Below are positions 30,897 to 40,706 of a stretch of 64,000 nucleotides of DNA, piece by piece. The notes under the pieces are model-generated. The model was not told the DNA's origin. It did not search any database and saw nothing but the letters and a program-made list of their open reading frames with translations. Origin of the DNA: an uncultured Burkholderiales bacterium (GTDB lineage: Bacteria; Pseudomonadota; Gammaproteobacteria; Burkholderiales; Burkholderiaceae_C); contig CAIZHQ010000015.1 in the NCBI GenBank assembly GCA_903932865.1, positions 248,001 to 312,000 of the forward strand, given 5' to 3'. The position numbers were made by a program, and so were the translations under genes. Numbering within the stretch: position 1 is the stretch's first letter; the number at the start of each line of letters is the position of its first letter.

Positions 30897-33008
30897 ATGA
30901 CTGCTGAATACAAAGTGAATGGCGATGTCGCGGTCATCTCCCTGATGAACCCGCCCGTCAACGGTTTGGGTCTGTCCACCCGCGTCGGCATCACCGACGG
31001 GCTGGAAAAAGCCAACAACGACGCCACTGTCAAATCCATCGTTATCACCGGTGGCGGCAAAGCTTTTTCGGGTGGTGCGGACATCCGTGAGTTTGGCTCT
31101 CCCAAGGCGACGCAGGAACCCAATTTACTGAGTGTGATCCGCTCTTGCGAAAACTCGGCCAAGCCGGTTGTGGCGGCCATTCACTCGGTCGCCATGGGTG
31201 GCGGCTTGGAGCTGGCTTTGGGCTGCCACTACCGCATTGCTGCGCCTGGCGCCTCGATTGCCTTGCCCGAAGTCAAGCTGGGTCTTATCCCCGGCGCAGG
31301 CGGCACGCAGCGCTTGCCCCGCGTGATTGGTGTGGAAGCGGCTCTGAACATGATCGTCAGCGGTGAAGCCATCAAGAGCGACATGTTGGCCATGCTGCCG
31401 GGCCAAAAGCTGTTTGATGCGATGGCCCAATCTCTGGAAAGCCTGCCTGAAGAAGCCTTGGCCCTGGCCCGCAAAGTGGCTGCAGCGCATGCCGACGGCA
31501 GCCCGCTGCCCCTGGTGCGCAACCTGCCATGCAAGCATCCGCAAGGTGATGCTTACTTCCAGTTCGCACGCAACATGGTCAAAGGTATGGCCAAAAACCT
31601 GCCTGCGCCTGAAAAGTGCGTGGACGCCGTGGAAGCGGCCACCAAGAAGAAATTCGACGATGGCATGGTTTTGGAACGTGAGATTTTCACCAACCTCATG
31701 TTCACCCCCGAAAGCCGCTCGCTGCGCCACATCTTTATGGCCGACCGTGCTGCCAGCAAGATCGCAGACGTGCCCAGCGATACTCCTCAGCGAAACATCC
31801 AGAGCGTGGCCGTTATTGGTGCTGGCACCATGGGTGGTGGCATCTCGATGAACTTCTTGAACGCGGGCATCCCGGTCAGGATGCTCGAAATGAAGCAAGA
31901 CGCGCTCGACCGTGGCGTGGCCACCATCCGCAAAAACTACGAAGCGCAAGTCAAAAAGGGCAAGCTCAAGCAAGACAAATACGAGCAGCGCATGGCCTTG
32001 CTCAGCACCACACTCAGCTACGACGACATCGGCCAAGCCGATTTGGTGATCGAAGCCGTGTTCGAAGAAATGGGCGTGAAAGAAGCTGTCTTCAAGAAGC
32101 TCGATGCCGTCATGAAGCCCGGTGCCATCTTGGCCTCCAACACCTCCACCTTGGACGTGAACCAGATTGCCAACTTCACCAAGCGCCCACAAGACGTGGT
32201 CGGCATGCACTTCTTCAGCCCCGCCAACGTGATGAAGCTCTTGGAAGTGGTGCGCGGCGCGCAAACCGCCAAGGACGTCATGGCCACCGTCATGGCCATC
32301 GGCAAAAAGATCAAAAAAACCTCGGTGGTGTCGGGTGTTTGCGATGGTTTCATCGGCAACCGCATGATCGAGCAGTACAGCCGTCAAGCCGGTTTCCTGA
32401 TCGAAGAAGGTTGCACCCCAGCACAAGTCGACAAAGCGGTCGAGAAATTCGGCTTTGCCATGGGCCCTTTCCGAATGGGCGATCTGGCGGGCAACGACAT
32501 CGGCTGGGCGATCCGCAAGCGCCGCTATACCGAAAAACCCAACCTCAAGTACAGCAAAACCGCTGACTTGCTTTGCGAGATGGGGCGTTACGGCCAAAAG
32601 ACGGGCGCAGGCTGGTACGACTACCAAGCCGGCAAACGCGACGCGATCCCCAGCGCCGTGGTGGTCGAGATGATTGAAAAACACCGCGCTGCTTTGGGGC
32701 TAACGCCGCGCAAGATTTCCGACGAAGAAATCGTGCAGCGCTTGGTGTATTCCTTGGTCAATGAAGCCTGCCACATTCTGGAAGAAGGCATTGCCAGCAA
32801 GGCCAGCGACATCGACATGGTCTACATCACCGGCTACGGTTTCCCGTTCTGGCGCGGTGGTCCTATGTTGTATGCCGACACTGTGGGCTTGTTCAACGTG
32901 GCCGAAGCCATGAAGCGCTTTGCCAAGAACCCTCTGGACGACGCCCAATTCTGGCAACCCGCACCGCTGTTGCAGCGTCTGGTCGCCGAAGGCAAGACAT
33001 TCAACTGA
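30897..33008 (+). CDS. Enoyl-CoA hydratase/3-hydroxyacyl-CoA dehydrogenase fusion, FadB/FadJ-like
   Basis: 703 residues. The N-terminal hydratase/isomerase (1-190) has both catalytic Glu, E105 in [10 protein letters not shown] and E125 in [14 protein letters not shown]. The NAD-binding domain starts at about 303 ([12 protein letters not shown]); [15 protein letters not shown] has the dehydrogenase His, and CDGFIGNRM follows. It performs steps two and three of beta-oxidation. SD AAGGAAG precedes the ATG, with a dedicated promoter and palindrome upstream. The thiolase gene follows after 58 nt. This is the peroxisomal-like multifunctional enzyme size (about 700), common in Burkholderiales. Confidence 0.95.
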   Translation: MTAEYKVNGDVAVISLMNPPVNGLGLSTRVGITDGLEKANNDATVKSIVITGGGKAFSGGADIREFGSPKATQEPNLLSVIRSCENSAKPVVAAIHSVAMGGGLELALGCHYRIAAPGASIALPEVKLGLIPGAGGTQRLPRVIGVEAALNMIVSGEAIKSDMLAMLPGQKLFDAMAQSLESLPEEALALARKVAAAHADGSPLPLVRNLPCKHPQGDAYFQFARNMVKGMAKNLPAPEKCVDAVEAATKKKFDDGMVLEREIFTNLMFTPESRSLRHIFMADRAASKIADVPSDTPQRNIQSVAVIGAGTMGGGISMNFLNAGIPVRMLEMKQDALDRGVATIRKNYEAQVKKGKLKQDKYEQRMALLSTTLSYDDIGQADLVIEAVFEEMGVKEAVFKKLDAVMKPGAILASNTSTLDVNQIANFTKRPQDVVGMHFFSPANVMKLLEVVRGAQTAKDVMATVMAIGKKIKKTSVVSGVCDGFIGNRMIEQYSRQAGFLIEEGCTPAQVDKAVEKFGFAMGPFRMGDLAGNDIGWAIRKRRYTEKPNLKYSKTADLLCEMGRYGQKTGAGWYDYQAGKRDAIPSAVVVEMIEKHRAALGLTPRKISDEEIVQRLVYSLVNEACHILEEGIASKASDIDMVYITGYGFPFWRGGPMLYADTVGLFNVAEAMKRFAKNPLDDAQFWQPAPLLQRLVAEGKTFN

Positions 33009-33066
33009 TTTTTTAAATTTTTGGCGGGACAGACCTCAAGCGCTGCCCCCACTTGAAAGGACCATC

Positions 33067-34242
33067 ATGACGAATGCTGTCATCGTATCTACCGCCCGCA
33101 CCCCCCTGGCCAAGAGCTGGAAGGGCGCATTCAACATGACCCACGGGGCCACCCTCGGCGGTCACGCCGTGCAACACGCTGTGGCCCGCGCTGGCATTGA
33201 CGCTGCCGAAGTCGAAGACGTGATCATAGGTTGTGCCACACCCGAAGGGGCCACCGGTGCCAACATCGCCCGCCAGATTGCGCTCAAAGCCGGTCTGCCG
33301 ATTTCCGTGTCGGGCATGACCGTGAACCGCTTTTGCTCCTCGGGTTTGCAAACCATTGCTTTGGCTGCGCAGCGCATCATCGCGGGCGAAGGCCAGGTCT
33401 ATGTGGCCGGTGGCGTGGAAAGCATTTCTTGCGTACAACAAGAGATGAACACCCATATGCTGCAAGACTTGGCGTTGGCCAAGATGAAGCCCGAGATTTA
33501 CTGGAACATGCTGCAAACCGCCGAGCAAGTGGCCAAGCGCTACAAGATCGGCCGCGATGTCATGGACGCCTATGGCGCAGCCAGTCAACAAAAGGCTTGC
33601 GCTGCGCAAGCTGCCGGTTTGTTCAACGACGAAATCGCCCCCATCACCGTGTCGCAAGGCGTGATCGACAAAGTCATGGGCATGACCACCAAACAAGTCA
33701 CCGTGAGCGTGGACGAAGGTTTGCGCGAAGGCACCACCGTAGAAGCCATCAGCGGCCTGCGCTCTGCGCTGCCTGGTGGTTTGGTGTCAGCGGGCAATGC
33801 CAGCCAGTTCTCAGACGGCGCAGGCGCTTGCGTGCTGATGGATGAAAAACTGGCCGAACAACGCGGATTGAAGCCCCTGGGCCGATTCCTCGGTTTCGCA
33901 GTGGCTGGTTGCGAGCCCGACGAAATGGGCATTGGGCCTGTCTACGCTGTGCCCAAAGCGCTGGCGCGTCTGGGCCTGACTGTGAACGACATCGACCTGT
34001 GGGAACTGAACGAAGCGTTTGCGGTGCAGGTGCTGTATTGCCGCGACAAGCTGGGCATTCCGGCCGATCGCCTGAACGTCAACGGTGGCGCAATCGCGGT
34101 GGGCCACCCCTACGGTGTGTCGGGCCAGCGCTTGACGGGCCACGCCCTGATCGAAGGCAAACGCCGTGGCGCCAAGCGCGTGGCGGTGACCATGTGCATT
34201 GGCGGCGGCATGGGCGCATGCGGCATTTTTGAAGTGCTGTGA
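33067..34242 (+). CDS. Acetyl-CoA acyltransferase (thiolase II)
   Basis: 391 residues from ATG 33067 (SD GAAAGGA upstream). 3-ketoacyl-CoA thiolase completing the beta-oxidation cycle. Nucleophile C90 in [11 protein letters not shown], His in [16 protein letters not shown] and the second Cys in [10 protein letters not shown] are present. It pairs with the FadB-like protein just upstream and is followed by a strong terminator that closes the two-gene unit. Confidence 0.95.
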   Translation: MTNAVIVSTARTPLAKSWKGAFNMTHGATLGGHAVQHAVARAGIDAAEVEDVIIGCATPEGATGANIARQIALKAGLPISVSGMTVNRFCSSGLQTIALAAQRIIAGEGQVYVAGGVESISCVQQEMNTHMLQDLALAKMKPEIYWNMLQTAEQVAKRYKIGRDVMDAYGAASQQKACAAQAAGLFNDEIAPITVSQGVIDKVMGMTTKQVTVSVDEGLREGTTVEAISGLRSALPGGLVSAGNASQFSDGAGACVLMDEKLAEQRGLKPLGRFLGFAVAGCEPDEMGIGPVYAVPKALARLGLTVNDIDLWELNEAFAVQVLYCRDKLGIPADRLNVNGGAIAVGHPYGVSGQRLTGHALIEGKRRGAKRVAVTMCIGGGMGACGIFEVL

Positions 34243-34286
34243 TCACCCAGCGCGTGTGCTGTCACTTGGATGGCTGACGTGACTCA

Positions 34287-34319
34287 GGGCAGAAGGCAAG
34301 ATGTCTTCTGCCCTTTTTT
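34287..34319 (+). terminator. Intrinsic terminator behind thiolase gene
   Basis: GGGCAGAAG and CTTCTGCCC make a perfect 9-bp stem with a 9-nt loop, followed by six T. It ends the FadB-like/thiolase transcript. Confidence 0.93.
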
Positions 34320-34321
34320 AA

Positions 34322-34373
34322 TGTGGGAGGCCACTGCGGCCGAATGCTTTGCGTGCAATGGCTTGCTCCCACA
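34322..34373. repeat. REP-like imperfect hairpin
   Basis: TGTGGGAG (34322-34329) and CTCCCACA (34366-34373) are perfect inverted arms; GCCA/TGGC and TGC/GCA extend the stem after a 3-nt bulge. The bottom-strand start TGTGGGAGCAAGCC resembles the heads of REP elements known from Pseudomonas. It lies in the 160-nt gap after the thiolase terminator. I see no second copy in this window. Confidence 0.45.
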
Positions 34374-34401
34374 AGTATTGACCTGATGAAAGCTCGCTGC
34401 C

Positions 34402-36243
34402 ATGAGTTTGCGCCCCACCGTTGATTTTTTGCTCCACGACTGGTTGAAGGTCGAAGGACTGCAAAGCCGCGAGCGCTTTGCCGACCATTCACGCGAAACA
34501 TTTGATGCGGTGCTGGACACCTGCGAGCGCATTGCGCGGGAAAAATACGCGCCCTTCAACCGCTTGGTGGACACGCAAGAGCCGCACTTTGACGGCGAAA
34601 AAGTCATCTTGCCGCAGGCCACGCACGATGCTTACAAGGCCTATGCCGAATCGGGCATGCTCAGCGCCGCACAGGACTACGAGATCGGTGGCATGCAGTT
34701 GCCCTATACGGTGGAGGCTGCAGCCAACGCCTTTTTTGCCATGGCCTCGGTGAGCATTGGCTCGGGCATGCTGACCAGCGGCAATGCCAATCTGCTGATG
34801 GTGCATGGCACCGAGGCACAAAAACAGGTGTTTGCTGCCAACGAATTCAATGGCCGCTTTTCGGGCACCATGTGCTTGAGCGAGCCGCAAGCTGGTTCGT
34901 CGCTGAGCGATGTGACCACCCGTGCCACACCCGATGGCGCTGACTTTGCATCCGATGTTTTGGGTGAACGCTACCGCCTCAAGGGCAACAAGATGTGGAT
35001 ATCCTCAGGCGAGCACGAACTCTCCGAGAACATCATCCATTTGGTGTTGGCGAAGATCCCTGACGTAAATGGCCAGCTCGTGGCGGGAGTGCGCGGCATC
35101 TCGCTGTTCATCGTGCCCAAAAAGCTGGTCGACGCCAACGGCCAGCTGACGGGGGAGCGCAATGACGTGGCGCTGGCGGGCCTGAACCACAAATGCGGCT
35201 GGCGCGGCACGACCAACACGTTGCTGAACTTTGGCGAGGGCAAGTACCCGGTGCGAGGCGAGTCGGGCGGCGGCTTGGACGGTACTGGAGGCGGCGCCGT
35301 AGGCTATTTGGTCGGCAAGCCCGGCGAAGGCCTCAAGTGCATGTTCCACATGATGAACGAAGCGCGCATCGGCGTGGGCATGGCCGCCACCATGCTCGGC
35401 ATGGCCGGTTACTACGCCAGCCTTGACTACGCCAAAAACCGCCCGCAAGGCCGACCCAGCGGGGCAGGGGGCAAAGACGCCTCCCGTCCGCAGGTGCGCA
35501 TCATTGAGCACGCCGACATCAAACGCATGCTGCTGGCACAAAAGGCTTATTCCGAAGGTGCCCTGGCCCTGGCGCTGTACAGCGCTCGCTTGGTGGATGA
35601 GCAGCACACCGGCACGGCGGAAGACGCCGATGTGGCACGCCTGCTGCTGGAGGTGCTCACGCCCATCGTCAAGAGTTTCCCCAGCGAGTGGTGTCTGGAG
35701 GCCAACAGTTTGGCGATCCAGATCCACGGAGGCTACGGCTACACCCGCGACTTTCCGGTGGAGCAATACTGGCGCGACAACCGCCTGAACATGATTCACG
35801 AAGGCACGCACGGCATCCAAGCCATGGACCTGCTGGGCCGCAAGGTGTTGATGGAAAACGGTCGAGGCCTGCAGCTGTTGGCCGAGCGCATGCTCGCCAC
35901 GGCGGCCAAGGCTGAGGCTAGCTTTGGGCCGGAGGCCACTGCCTTGCGCGATGCTCTGAAGCAAGTCGGGCAAGCCACCCAACAAGCCTGGGATGGCGCT
36001 GAGCCCGCTCAGGCGCTGGCCAATGCCGTGCCGTACTTACAGGCCTTTGGCCACACGGTCATCGCCTGGATTTGGCTCGATGTGGCGGCCAGTTTGGACG
36101 GCAACGACACCCCTGCCGCACAGGGACGTCGTGCCGCCTGCCGCTACTTTTTCCGCTACGAATTGCCCAAGATCGGCGCTTGGCTCAATGTGGTCAGCAG
36201 CCGAGACCCGACGTGTGCTGATTTGCCCGAGGAGGCCTTTTGA
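34402..36243 (+). CDS. Acyl-CoA dehydrogenase, 600-residue class
   Basis: 613-residue flavoprotein: alpha-beta-alpha acyl-CoA dehydrogenase core (CLSEPQAGSSLSDVTTRA, WISSGEHEL, catalytic Glu E467 in MIHEGTHGIQAMDLLGRKV) plus a C-terminal helical extension (about 490-613). This layout is that of the DmdC/AcdA-like clade rather than short-chain FadE. It introduces the 2,3 double bond in an acyl-CoA. Its stop overlaps the start of the Dabb gene (TGATG), and the following genes are tightly spaced. Confidence 0.93.
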   Translation: MSLRPTVDFLLHDWLKVEGLQSRERFADHSRETFDAVLDTCERIAREKYAPFNRLVDTQEPHFDGEKVILPQATHDAYKAYAESGMLSAAQDYEIGGMQLPYTVEAAANAFFAMASVSIGSGMLTSGNANLLMVHGTEAQKQVFAANEFNGRFSGTMCLSEPQAGSSLSDVTTRATPDGADFASDVLGERYRLKGNKMWISSGEHELSENIIHLVLAKIPDVNGQLVAGVRGISLFIVPKKLVDANGQLTGERNDVALAGLNHKCGWRGTTNTLLNFGEGKYPVRGESGGGLDGTGGGAVGYLVGKPGEGLKCMFHMMNEARIGVGMAATMLGMAGYYASLDYAKNRPQGRPSGAGGKDASRPQVRIIEHADIKRMLLAQKAYSEGALALALYSARLVDEQHTGTAEDADVARLLLEVLTPIVKSFPSEWCLEANSLAIQIHGGYGYTRDFPVEQYWRDNRLNMIHEGTHGIQAMDLLGRKVLMENGRGLQLLAERMLATAAKAEASFGPEATALRDALKQVGQATQQAWDGAEPAQALANAVPYLQAFGHTVIAWIWLDVAASLDGNDTPAAQGRRAACRYFFRYELPKIGAWLNVVSSRDPTCADLPEEAF

Positions 36244-36548
36244 TGATCCGACACATCGTGATGTGGAATCTGCACGAACAGGCAGAAGGGGCCGACAAGG
36301 CCGCCAACCTGCAGAAAGCACAAGCGCTGCTGCTGTCTTGCGCCAAGGTGGTGCCTGGCATTCGCGCTTTTGAAGTCGCCACCGCCACCCCCGGCATGGA
36401 CTGCACAAATGATTTGGTGCTGCACATGCTGCTTGATGACGCGAAGGTGCTAGCGGCTTACCAGAATCACCCGCAACATGTGGCCATCAAACCGTTCATG
36501 AAAGCGATCGTCCAAGAACGCCGCTGCATGGATTTCATCGTCGATTAA
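36243..36548 (+). CDS. Dabb (stress-responsive A/B barrel) domain protein
   Basis: 101 residues from ATG 36243, overlapping the acyl-CoA dehydrogenase stop. MIRHIVMWNLHE, a central PGIRAFEVATATPG and the NHPQHVAIKPFMKAI segment fit the Dabb dimeric ferredoxin-like fold. Members range from plant stress proteins to polyketide cyclases; the catalytic role here is unknown. Coupling to a beta-oxidation gene suggests handling of an acyl intermediate, but that is inference. Confidence 0.85.
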   Translation: MIRHIVMWNLHEQAEGADKAANLQKAQALLLSCAKVVPGIRAFEVATATPGMDCTNDLVLHMLLDDAKVLAAYQNHPQHVAIKPFMKAIVQERRCMDFIVD

Positions 36549-36561
36549 AAGGAGCTACGAC

Positions 36562-37353
36562 ATGGCACGCACTGTTCAACAACTTTTTGACCTCACCGGT
36601 CAGGTGGCCCTGGTCACCGGTGGCTCGCGTGGCCTGGGCCTGCAAATGGCCCACGCACTGGGCGAAGCCGGTGCCAAAATCATGCTCAGCTCACGCAAGG
36701 CCACTGATTTGGAAGAAGCCGCTGCCGAACTGCAAGCTGCCGGTATTGATGCGCGTTGGATCGCCGCCGACTGCGGCAAAGAAGAAGACATCCGCCGCTT
36801 GGCCACTGAAACCATGGAGCGCTTGGGGCCCATCGACATTCTGGTCAACAACGCCGGTGCCACCTGGGGTGCACCCGCGGAAGATCACCCTGTGGCCGCC
36901 TGGGACAAGGTCATGAACTTGAATGTGCGCGGCTATTTTCTGTTGTCACAGGAAGTGGCCAAGCAAAGCTTCATCCCCCGTGGCAAAGGCCGCATTTTGA
37001 ATGTGGCGTCCATCGCCGGTTTGGCAGGCAACCCGGCCGCGATGAAGACCATTGCTTACAACACCTCCAAGGGTGCGGTCATCAACTTCACACGAGCCCT
37101 GGCGGGTGAGTGGGGCGAGCACGGCATCACCGTCAACGCGATTTGCCCTGGGTTCTTTCCCAGCAAGATGAGCCAGGGTCTTTTGGACACCATTGGGGCC
37201 GACAAGATGGCGCAAGCCGCTCCTCTGCGCCGCTTGGGCGACGACGAAGACCTCAAGGGCCTGGCATTGTTGTTCGCGTCAGACGCAGGCAAGCACATCA
37301 CCGGTCAATGGATGGCGGTGGACGGTGGCGTCAGCGCCATCATCGGCGGCTGA
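36562..37353 (+). CDS. SDR-family oxidoreductase
   Basis: 263 residues, classical short-chain dehydrogenase: TGGSRGLG cofactor loop (19-26), NNAG (97-100), catalytic S150, Y166 and K170, and C-terminal GQWMAVDGGVSAIIGG. An AAGGAG SD precedes the ATG. Probably a 3-hydroxyacyl or alcohol dehydrogenase acting on pathway intermediates. Followed 15 nt later by the thioesterase gene. Confidence 0.93.
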   Translation: MARTVQQLFDLTGQVALVTGGSRGLGLQMAHALGEAGAKIMLSSRKATDLEEAAAELQAAGIDARWIAADCGKEEDIRRLATETMERLGPIDILVNNAGATWGAPAEDHPVAAWDKVMNLNVRGYFLLSQEVAKQSFIPRGKGRILNVASIAGLAGNPAAMKTIAYNTSKGAVINFTRALAGEWGEHGITVNAICPGFFPSKMSQGLLDTIGADKMAQAAPLRRLGDDEDLKGLALLFASDAGKHITGQWMAVDGGVSAIIGG

Positions 37354-37368
37354 GCGCCAAGGTCTGAC

Positions 37369-37791
37369 ATGAGCATTCCTTTTGGCGTTCCGATTCCGTT
37401 TGTGGATCACCTGGGCATCACACTGGAAAAATTTGAAGGTGGTCAATCCGAACTGTGGTTTCCGATGCGGCCGGAAATACTCAACTCTTTTGACGTTGTC
37501 CATGGTGGCGCCATCATGACTTTTTTGGACATCGTCCTGGCCGCGGCCGCTCGCAGCGTTGAGCCCAGCAACGGCGTGTTCACCATTGAAATGAAGACCA
37601 GTTTCATGCAAGCAGCATCTGCCCCCCCCGAGGGCCGACTCATTGGCCGCGGCCGCTTGCTGCACCGCACACGCAAACTCGCCTTCACTGAAGGTGGGGT
37701 ATACGACCCTGAGGGGCGTTTGTGTGCACATGCCACCGGCACCTTCAAATATGTTCCCCGTCGTGGCTCCGATGCCCTTCAAACCGACTGA
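37369..37791 (+). CDS. PaaI-family hotdog thioesterase
   Basis: 140 residues. A single hotdog fold with the active-site segment VVHGGAIMTFLDIVLAAAA, typical of PaaI/YbdB-like acyl-CoA thioesterases. In catabolic clusters such enzymes free CoA from dead-end acyl-CoAs. It lies between the SDR and MDR genes in the same orientation. Confidence 0.88.
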   Translation: MSIPFGVPIPFVDHLGITLEKFEGGQSELWFPMRPEILNSFDVVHGGAIMTFLDIVLAAAARSVEPSNGVFTIEMKTSFMQAASAPPEGRLIGRGRLLHRTRKLAFTEGGVYDPEGRLCAHATGTFKYVPRRGSDALQTD

Positions 37792-37841
37792 TTTTTTTGT
37801 TCACTTTTTCAACGACCATCCTGTAAATAACGGAAACACAG

Positions 37842-38858
37842 ATGACCCTCAACCACCAAATCGTGCTCGACAACCGCCCCCAAGGCGAAGCCACTGTGGT
37901 CAACTTCAAACTGGTTGAAGCCGCTATTCCTGCCCTGCAAGACGGTCAAGTCTTGGTCAAACACCACTTCATGAGCCTGGACCCCTACATGCGCGGCCGC
38001 ATGAACGAAAGCAAAAGCTACGCCGTGCCCCAGCCGCTGGGTCAGGTGATGATCGGTGGCACTGTGGGCGAAGTGGTGAACAGCCAGCACCCCAAATTCA
38101 AGGTCGGTGACCAGGTGGTTGGCATGGGAGGCTGGCAGGAATACAGCGTGGTCGATGCCAACGTGTTGGGTGCGCTGCGCAAAGTCGACACCACCCATGT
38201 GCCACTGTCTCATTACCTGGGGGCAGTTGGCATGCCCGGCGTGACCGCTTGGTATGGCCTGGTCAAGATCATCAACCCCAAAGCAGGCGAGACTGTCACG
38301 GTGAGCGCCGCCAGTGGTGCAGTGGGCAGTGCCTATGGCGCTTTGGCCAAAGCCCGCGGTTGCCGCGTGGTTGGCATTGCCGGTGGCAAAGACAAATGCG
38401 ACTACGTCGTCAACGAACTGGGCTTTGACGCCTGCATCGACTACAAAGAGCACAAGGACTACCTGAGCCTGTCCAAAGCCCTGCGTGAAGCTTGCCCGAA
38501 CGGCATCGACGGCCATTTTGAAAACGTGGGCGGCATGGTTTTGGACGCGGTCATGCTGCGCACCAACGCCTTTGCCCGCATGGCGGTGTGCGGCATGATC
38601 GCAGGCTACGATGGCGCGCCCCTGCCCATGAGCAACCCGGCCTTGATTTTGGTCAACCGCATGAAGATCGAAGGCTTCATTGTCAGCGAGCACATGGAAG
38701 TCTGGCCCGAGGCTTTACAAGAGCTGGGCACCTTGGTGGGCACTGGCCAATTGCGCCCCCGTGAATCCGTGGCCCAAGGCCTGGCCGCTGCACCAGAAGC
38801 CTTCCTAGGTCTGCTCAAAGGCAAAAACTTTGGCAAGCAGTTGGTCAAACTGATCTGA
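37842..38858 (+). CDS. NADP-dependent medium-chain oxidoreductase (CurA/leukotriene reductase-like)
   Basis: 338 residues, zinc-free MDR: DPYMRGRM at 47-54, the nucleotide-binding AASGAVGSAYGALAKARG at 156-173 and GFIVSEHMEVWPEALQEL near the C-terminus. This group reduces alpha,beta-unsaturated ketones or enoyl groups with NADPH. In this cluster it may reduce an unsaturated intermediate that standard beta-oxidation cannot process. Confidence 0.92.
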   Translation: MTLNHQIVLDNRPQGEATVVNFKLVEAAIPALQDGQVLVKHHFMSLDPYMRGRMNESKSYAVPQPLGQVMIGGTVGEVVNSQHPKFKVGDQVVGMGGWQEYSVVDANVLGALRKVDTTHVPLSHYLGAVGMPGVTAWYGLVKIINPKAGETVTVSAASGAVGSAYGALAKARGCRVVGIAGGKDKCDYVVNELGFDACIDYKEHKDYLSLSKALREACPNGIDGHFENVGGMVLDAVMLRTNAFARMAVCGMIAGYDGAPLPMSNPALILVNRMKIEGFIVSEHMEVWPEALQELGTLVGTGQLRPRESVAQGLAAAPEAFLGLLKGKNFGKQLVKLI

Positions 38859-38868
38859 GGCCACGCGC

Positions 38869-39804
38869 ATGTCTGATCTGATCTTGCACCACTACCCGAC
38901 GTCGCCGTTTGCTGAAAAAATCCGGCTGATTCTGGGCTACAAACAATTGGCCTGGAAGAGCGTTTTCATACCCATGATCATGCCCAAACCCGATTTGACG
39001 GCCCTGACGGGTGGCTACCGCAAAACGCCGGTGCTGCAGATCGGAGCCGACATTTACTGCGACACCGCCTTGATCTGCGATGTGCTGGAGCATCTGGCCC
39101 CCACGCCAACAATCTATCCCGACGCCGTGAAGGGGGCGGCCAGGATCGTGGCCCAGTGGGCCGACAGCGCTTTGTTCACCGCCGCCATGGCCTACAACTT
39201 TCAGCCCACCGGGGTGGCGCAAGTTTTTGCGGGCGCACCTGCAGAAGGAGTGCAGGCTTTTGTCGCTGACCGCACCGCCATGCGCGGGGGCGCGGCCCGC
39301 ATGGCGTCTGCGGACGCCACGGGGACCTACAAGAGTTATCTGCGCCGCATCGCCAGCATGTTGCATGGTCAAGACTTCTTGTTCGGCGACCAGCCTGGTG
39401 TGGCCGATTTTGCGGTCTATCACCCACTGTGGTTCACCCAAGAACGCACGCCTGCATTGGCGGGCATTTTTGACGCCACTGCCGAAGTCAAAAGCTGGAT
39501 GGCCCGCATGCAGGCCATTGGCCACGGCTCGGCTGTCAAATGTAGCCCCGAAGAAGCCTTGCAAGTGGCCCGCAACTCAACGCCCGCCACCGAGCCGGGC
39601 GAAGTGTTTCAAGACGAGCACGGCATTGCACTGGGCAGCCCGGTGGTGGTGGCGGCCGACCACTTCGGCCTGGAGCCTACCGAGGGCGAGTTGATCGCGG
39701 CCACCCGCACCCGTTACACCCTGCGTCGCTCGGATGACCGTGCGGGCACTGTCCATGTTCATTTCCCGCGTGTCGGGTTCACACTCAAAAAGGTCGCCGC
39801 ATGA
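38869..39804 (+). CDS. Glutathione S-transferase-like protein
   Basis: 311 residues. N-terminal thioredoxin-like domain (LILHHYPTSPFAEKIRLILGYK, then GYRKTPVLQIGADIYCDTALI with cis-Pro), a helical GST C-domain (about 90-205) and an extra 90-residue C-terminal part. Members of this elongated GST group occur in catabolic operons; glutathione-dependent chemistry is likely but the reaction is unknown. The stop overlaps the following SDR gene (ATGA). Confidence 0.85.
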   Translation: MSDLILHHYPTSPFAEKIRLILGYKQLAWKSVFIPMIMPKPDLTALTGGYRKTPVLQIGADIYCDTALICDVLEHLAPTPTIYPDAVKGAARIVAQWADSALFTAAMAYNFQPTGVAQVFAGAPAEGVQAFVADRTAMRGGAARMASADATGTYKSYLRRIASMLHGQDFLFGDQPGVADFAVYHPLWFTQERTPALAGIFDATAEVKSWMARMQAIGHGSAVKCSPEEALQVARNSTPATEPGEVFQDEHGIALGSPVVVAADHFGLEPTEGELIAATRTRYTLRRSDDRAGTVHVHFPRVGFTLKKVAA

Positions 39805-40706
39805 TCGATGATTTCAAAGGCAAAACCGCTGTGCTGACGGGCGCAGGTTCAGGCTTCGGGCTGGAATGCGCCCGCATCGGTGCCCAGCTGGGCATGAACC
39901 TGGTGCTGGTGGACGTGCAGCAAGACGCTTTGCACAAAGCCGAGGCCGAAATGACCGCCCAAGGCGTGCAGGTGTTGGCCCGTAAGGTGGATGTGTCGAA
40001 TGCGCAGGCTATGGAGCAGCTGGCTGCCGACGTGAAGGCCCGCTTTGGCGCACCGCACTTGGTGTTCAACAACGCCGGCGTGGGGGCAGGGGGCCTGGTC
40101 TGGGAAAACTCGGTGGCCGACTGGGAATGGGTGCTGGGCGTCAACCTCTGGGGCGTGGTGCACGGCGTGCGCCTGTTCACCCCCATGATGATCGAAGCTG
40201 CCAAAGCCGATCCGGGCTACCGAGGCCACATCGTCAACACCGCCAGCATGGCCGGCTTGCTCACGGCGCCCAACATGGGCATCTACAACGTCAGCAAACA
40301 CGCCGTGGTGGCTTTGACAGAAACGCTCTTCCAAGACCTTCACTTGGTAACCGACCAAGTCAGCGCCAGCGTGTTGTGCCCCTATTTTGTGCCGACCGGC
40401 ATCAGTCAAAGCCAACGCAATCGGCCCAGCGACCTGCCTCCCGAAAAACCCACAGCCAGCCAATTGATTGGCCAAGCCCAAAGTGACAAAGCGGTCAGCA
40501 GTGGCAAGGTGTCAGCGGCCGATGTGGCGCAAAAAGTGTTTGATGCCGTGGCCAGTGACCAGTTTTACATTTACAGCCACCCACATGCACTGGGCAATGT
40601 CCAAAGCCGCATGGAAGCGATCGTGCAAGGGCACAACCCGCCTGACCCGTTTGCAGCACGCCCCGATCTGGGCGACAAACTGCGCGAGGCCTTGCGAAAG
40701 GCCTGA
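39801..40706 (+). CDS. SDR-family oxidoreductase, C-terminally longer type
   Basis: 301 residues: TGAGSGFG loop (13-20), NNAG (90-93), S149, Y162 and K166. A longer C-terminal half (about 190-301) places it near the cyclohexanol/steroid-dehydrogenase-like 300-residue SDRs. It is translationally coupled to the GST-like gene and is the last gene of the catabolic block. Confidence 0.9.
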   Translation: MIDDFKGKTAVLTGAGSGFGLECARIGAQLGMNLVLVDVQQDALHKAEAEMTAQGVQVLARKVDVSNAQAMEQLAADVKARFGAPHLVFNNAGVGAGGLVWENSVADWEWVLGVNLWGVVHGVRLFTPMMIEAAKADPGYRGHIVNTASMAGLLTAPNMGIYNVSKHAVVALTETLFQDLHLVTDQVSASVLCPYFVPTGISQSQRNRPSDLPPEKPTASQLIGQAQSDKAVSSGKVSAADVAQKVFDAVASDQFYIYSHPHALGNVQSRMEAIVQGHNPPDPFAARPDLGDKLREALRKA

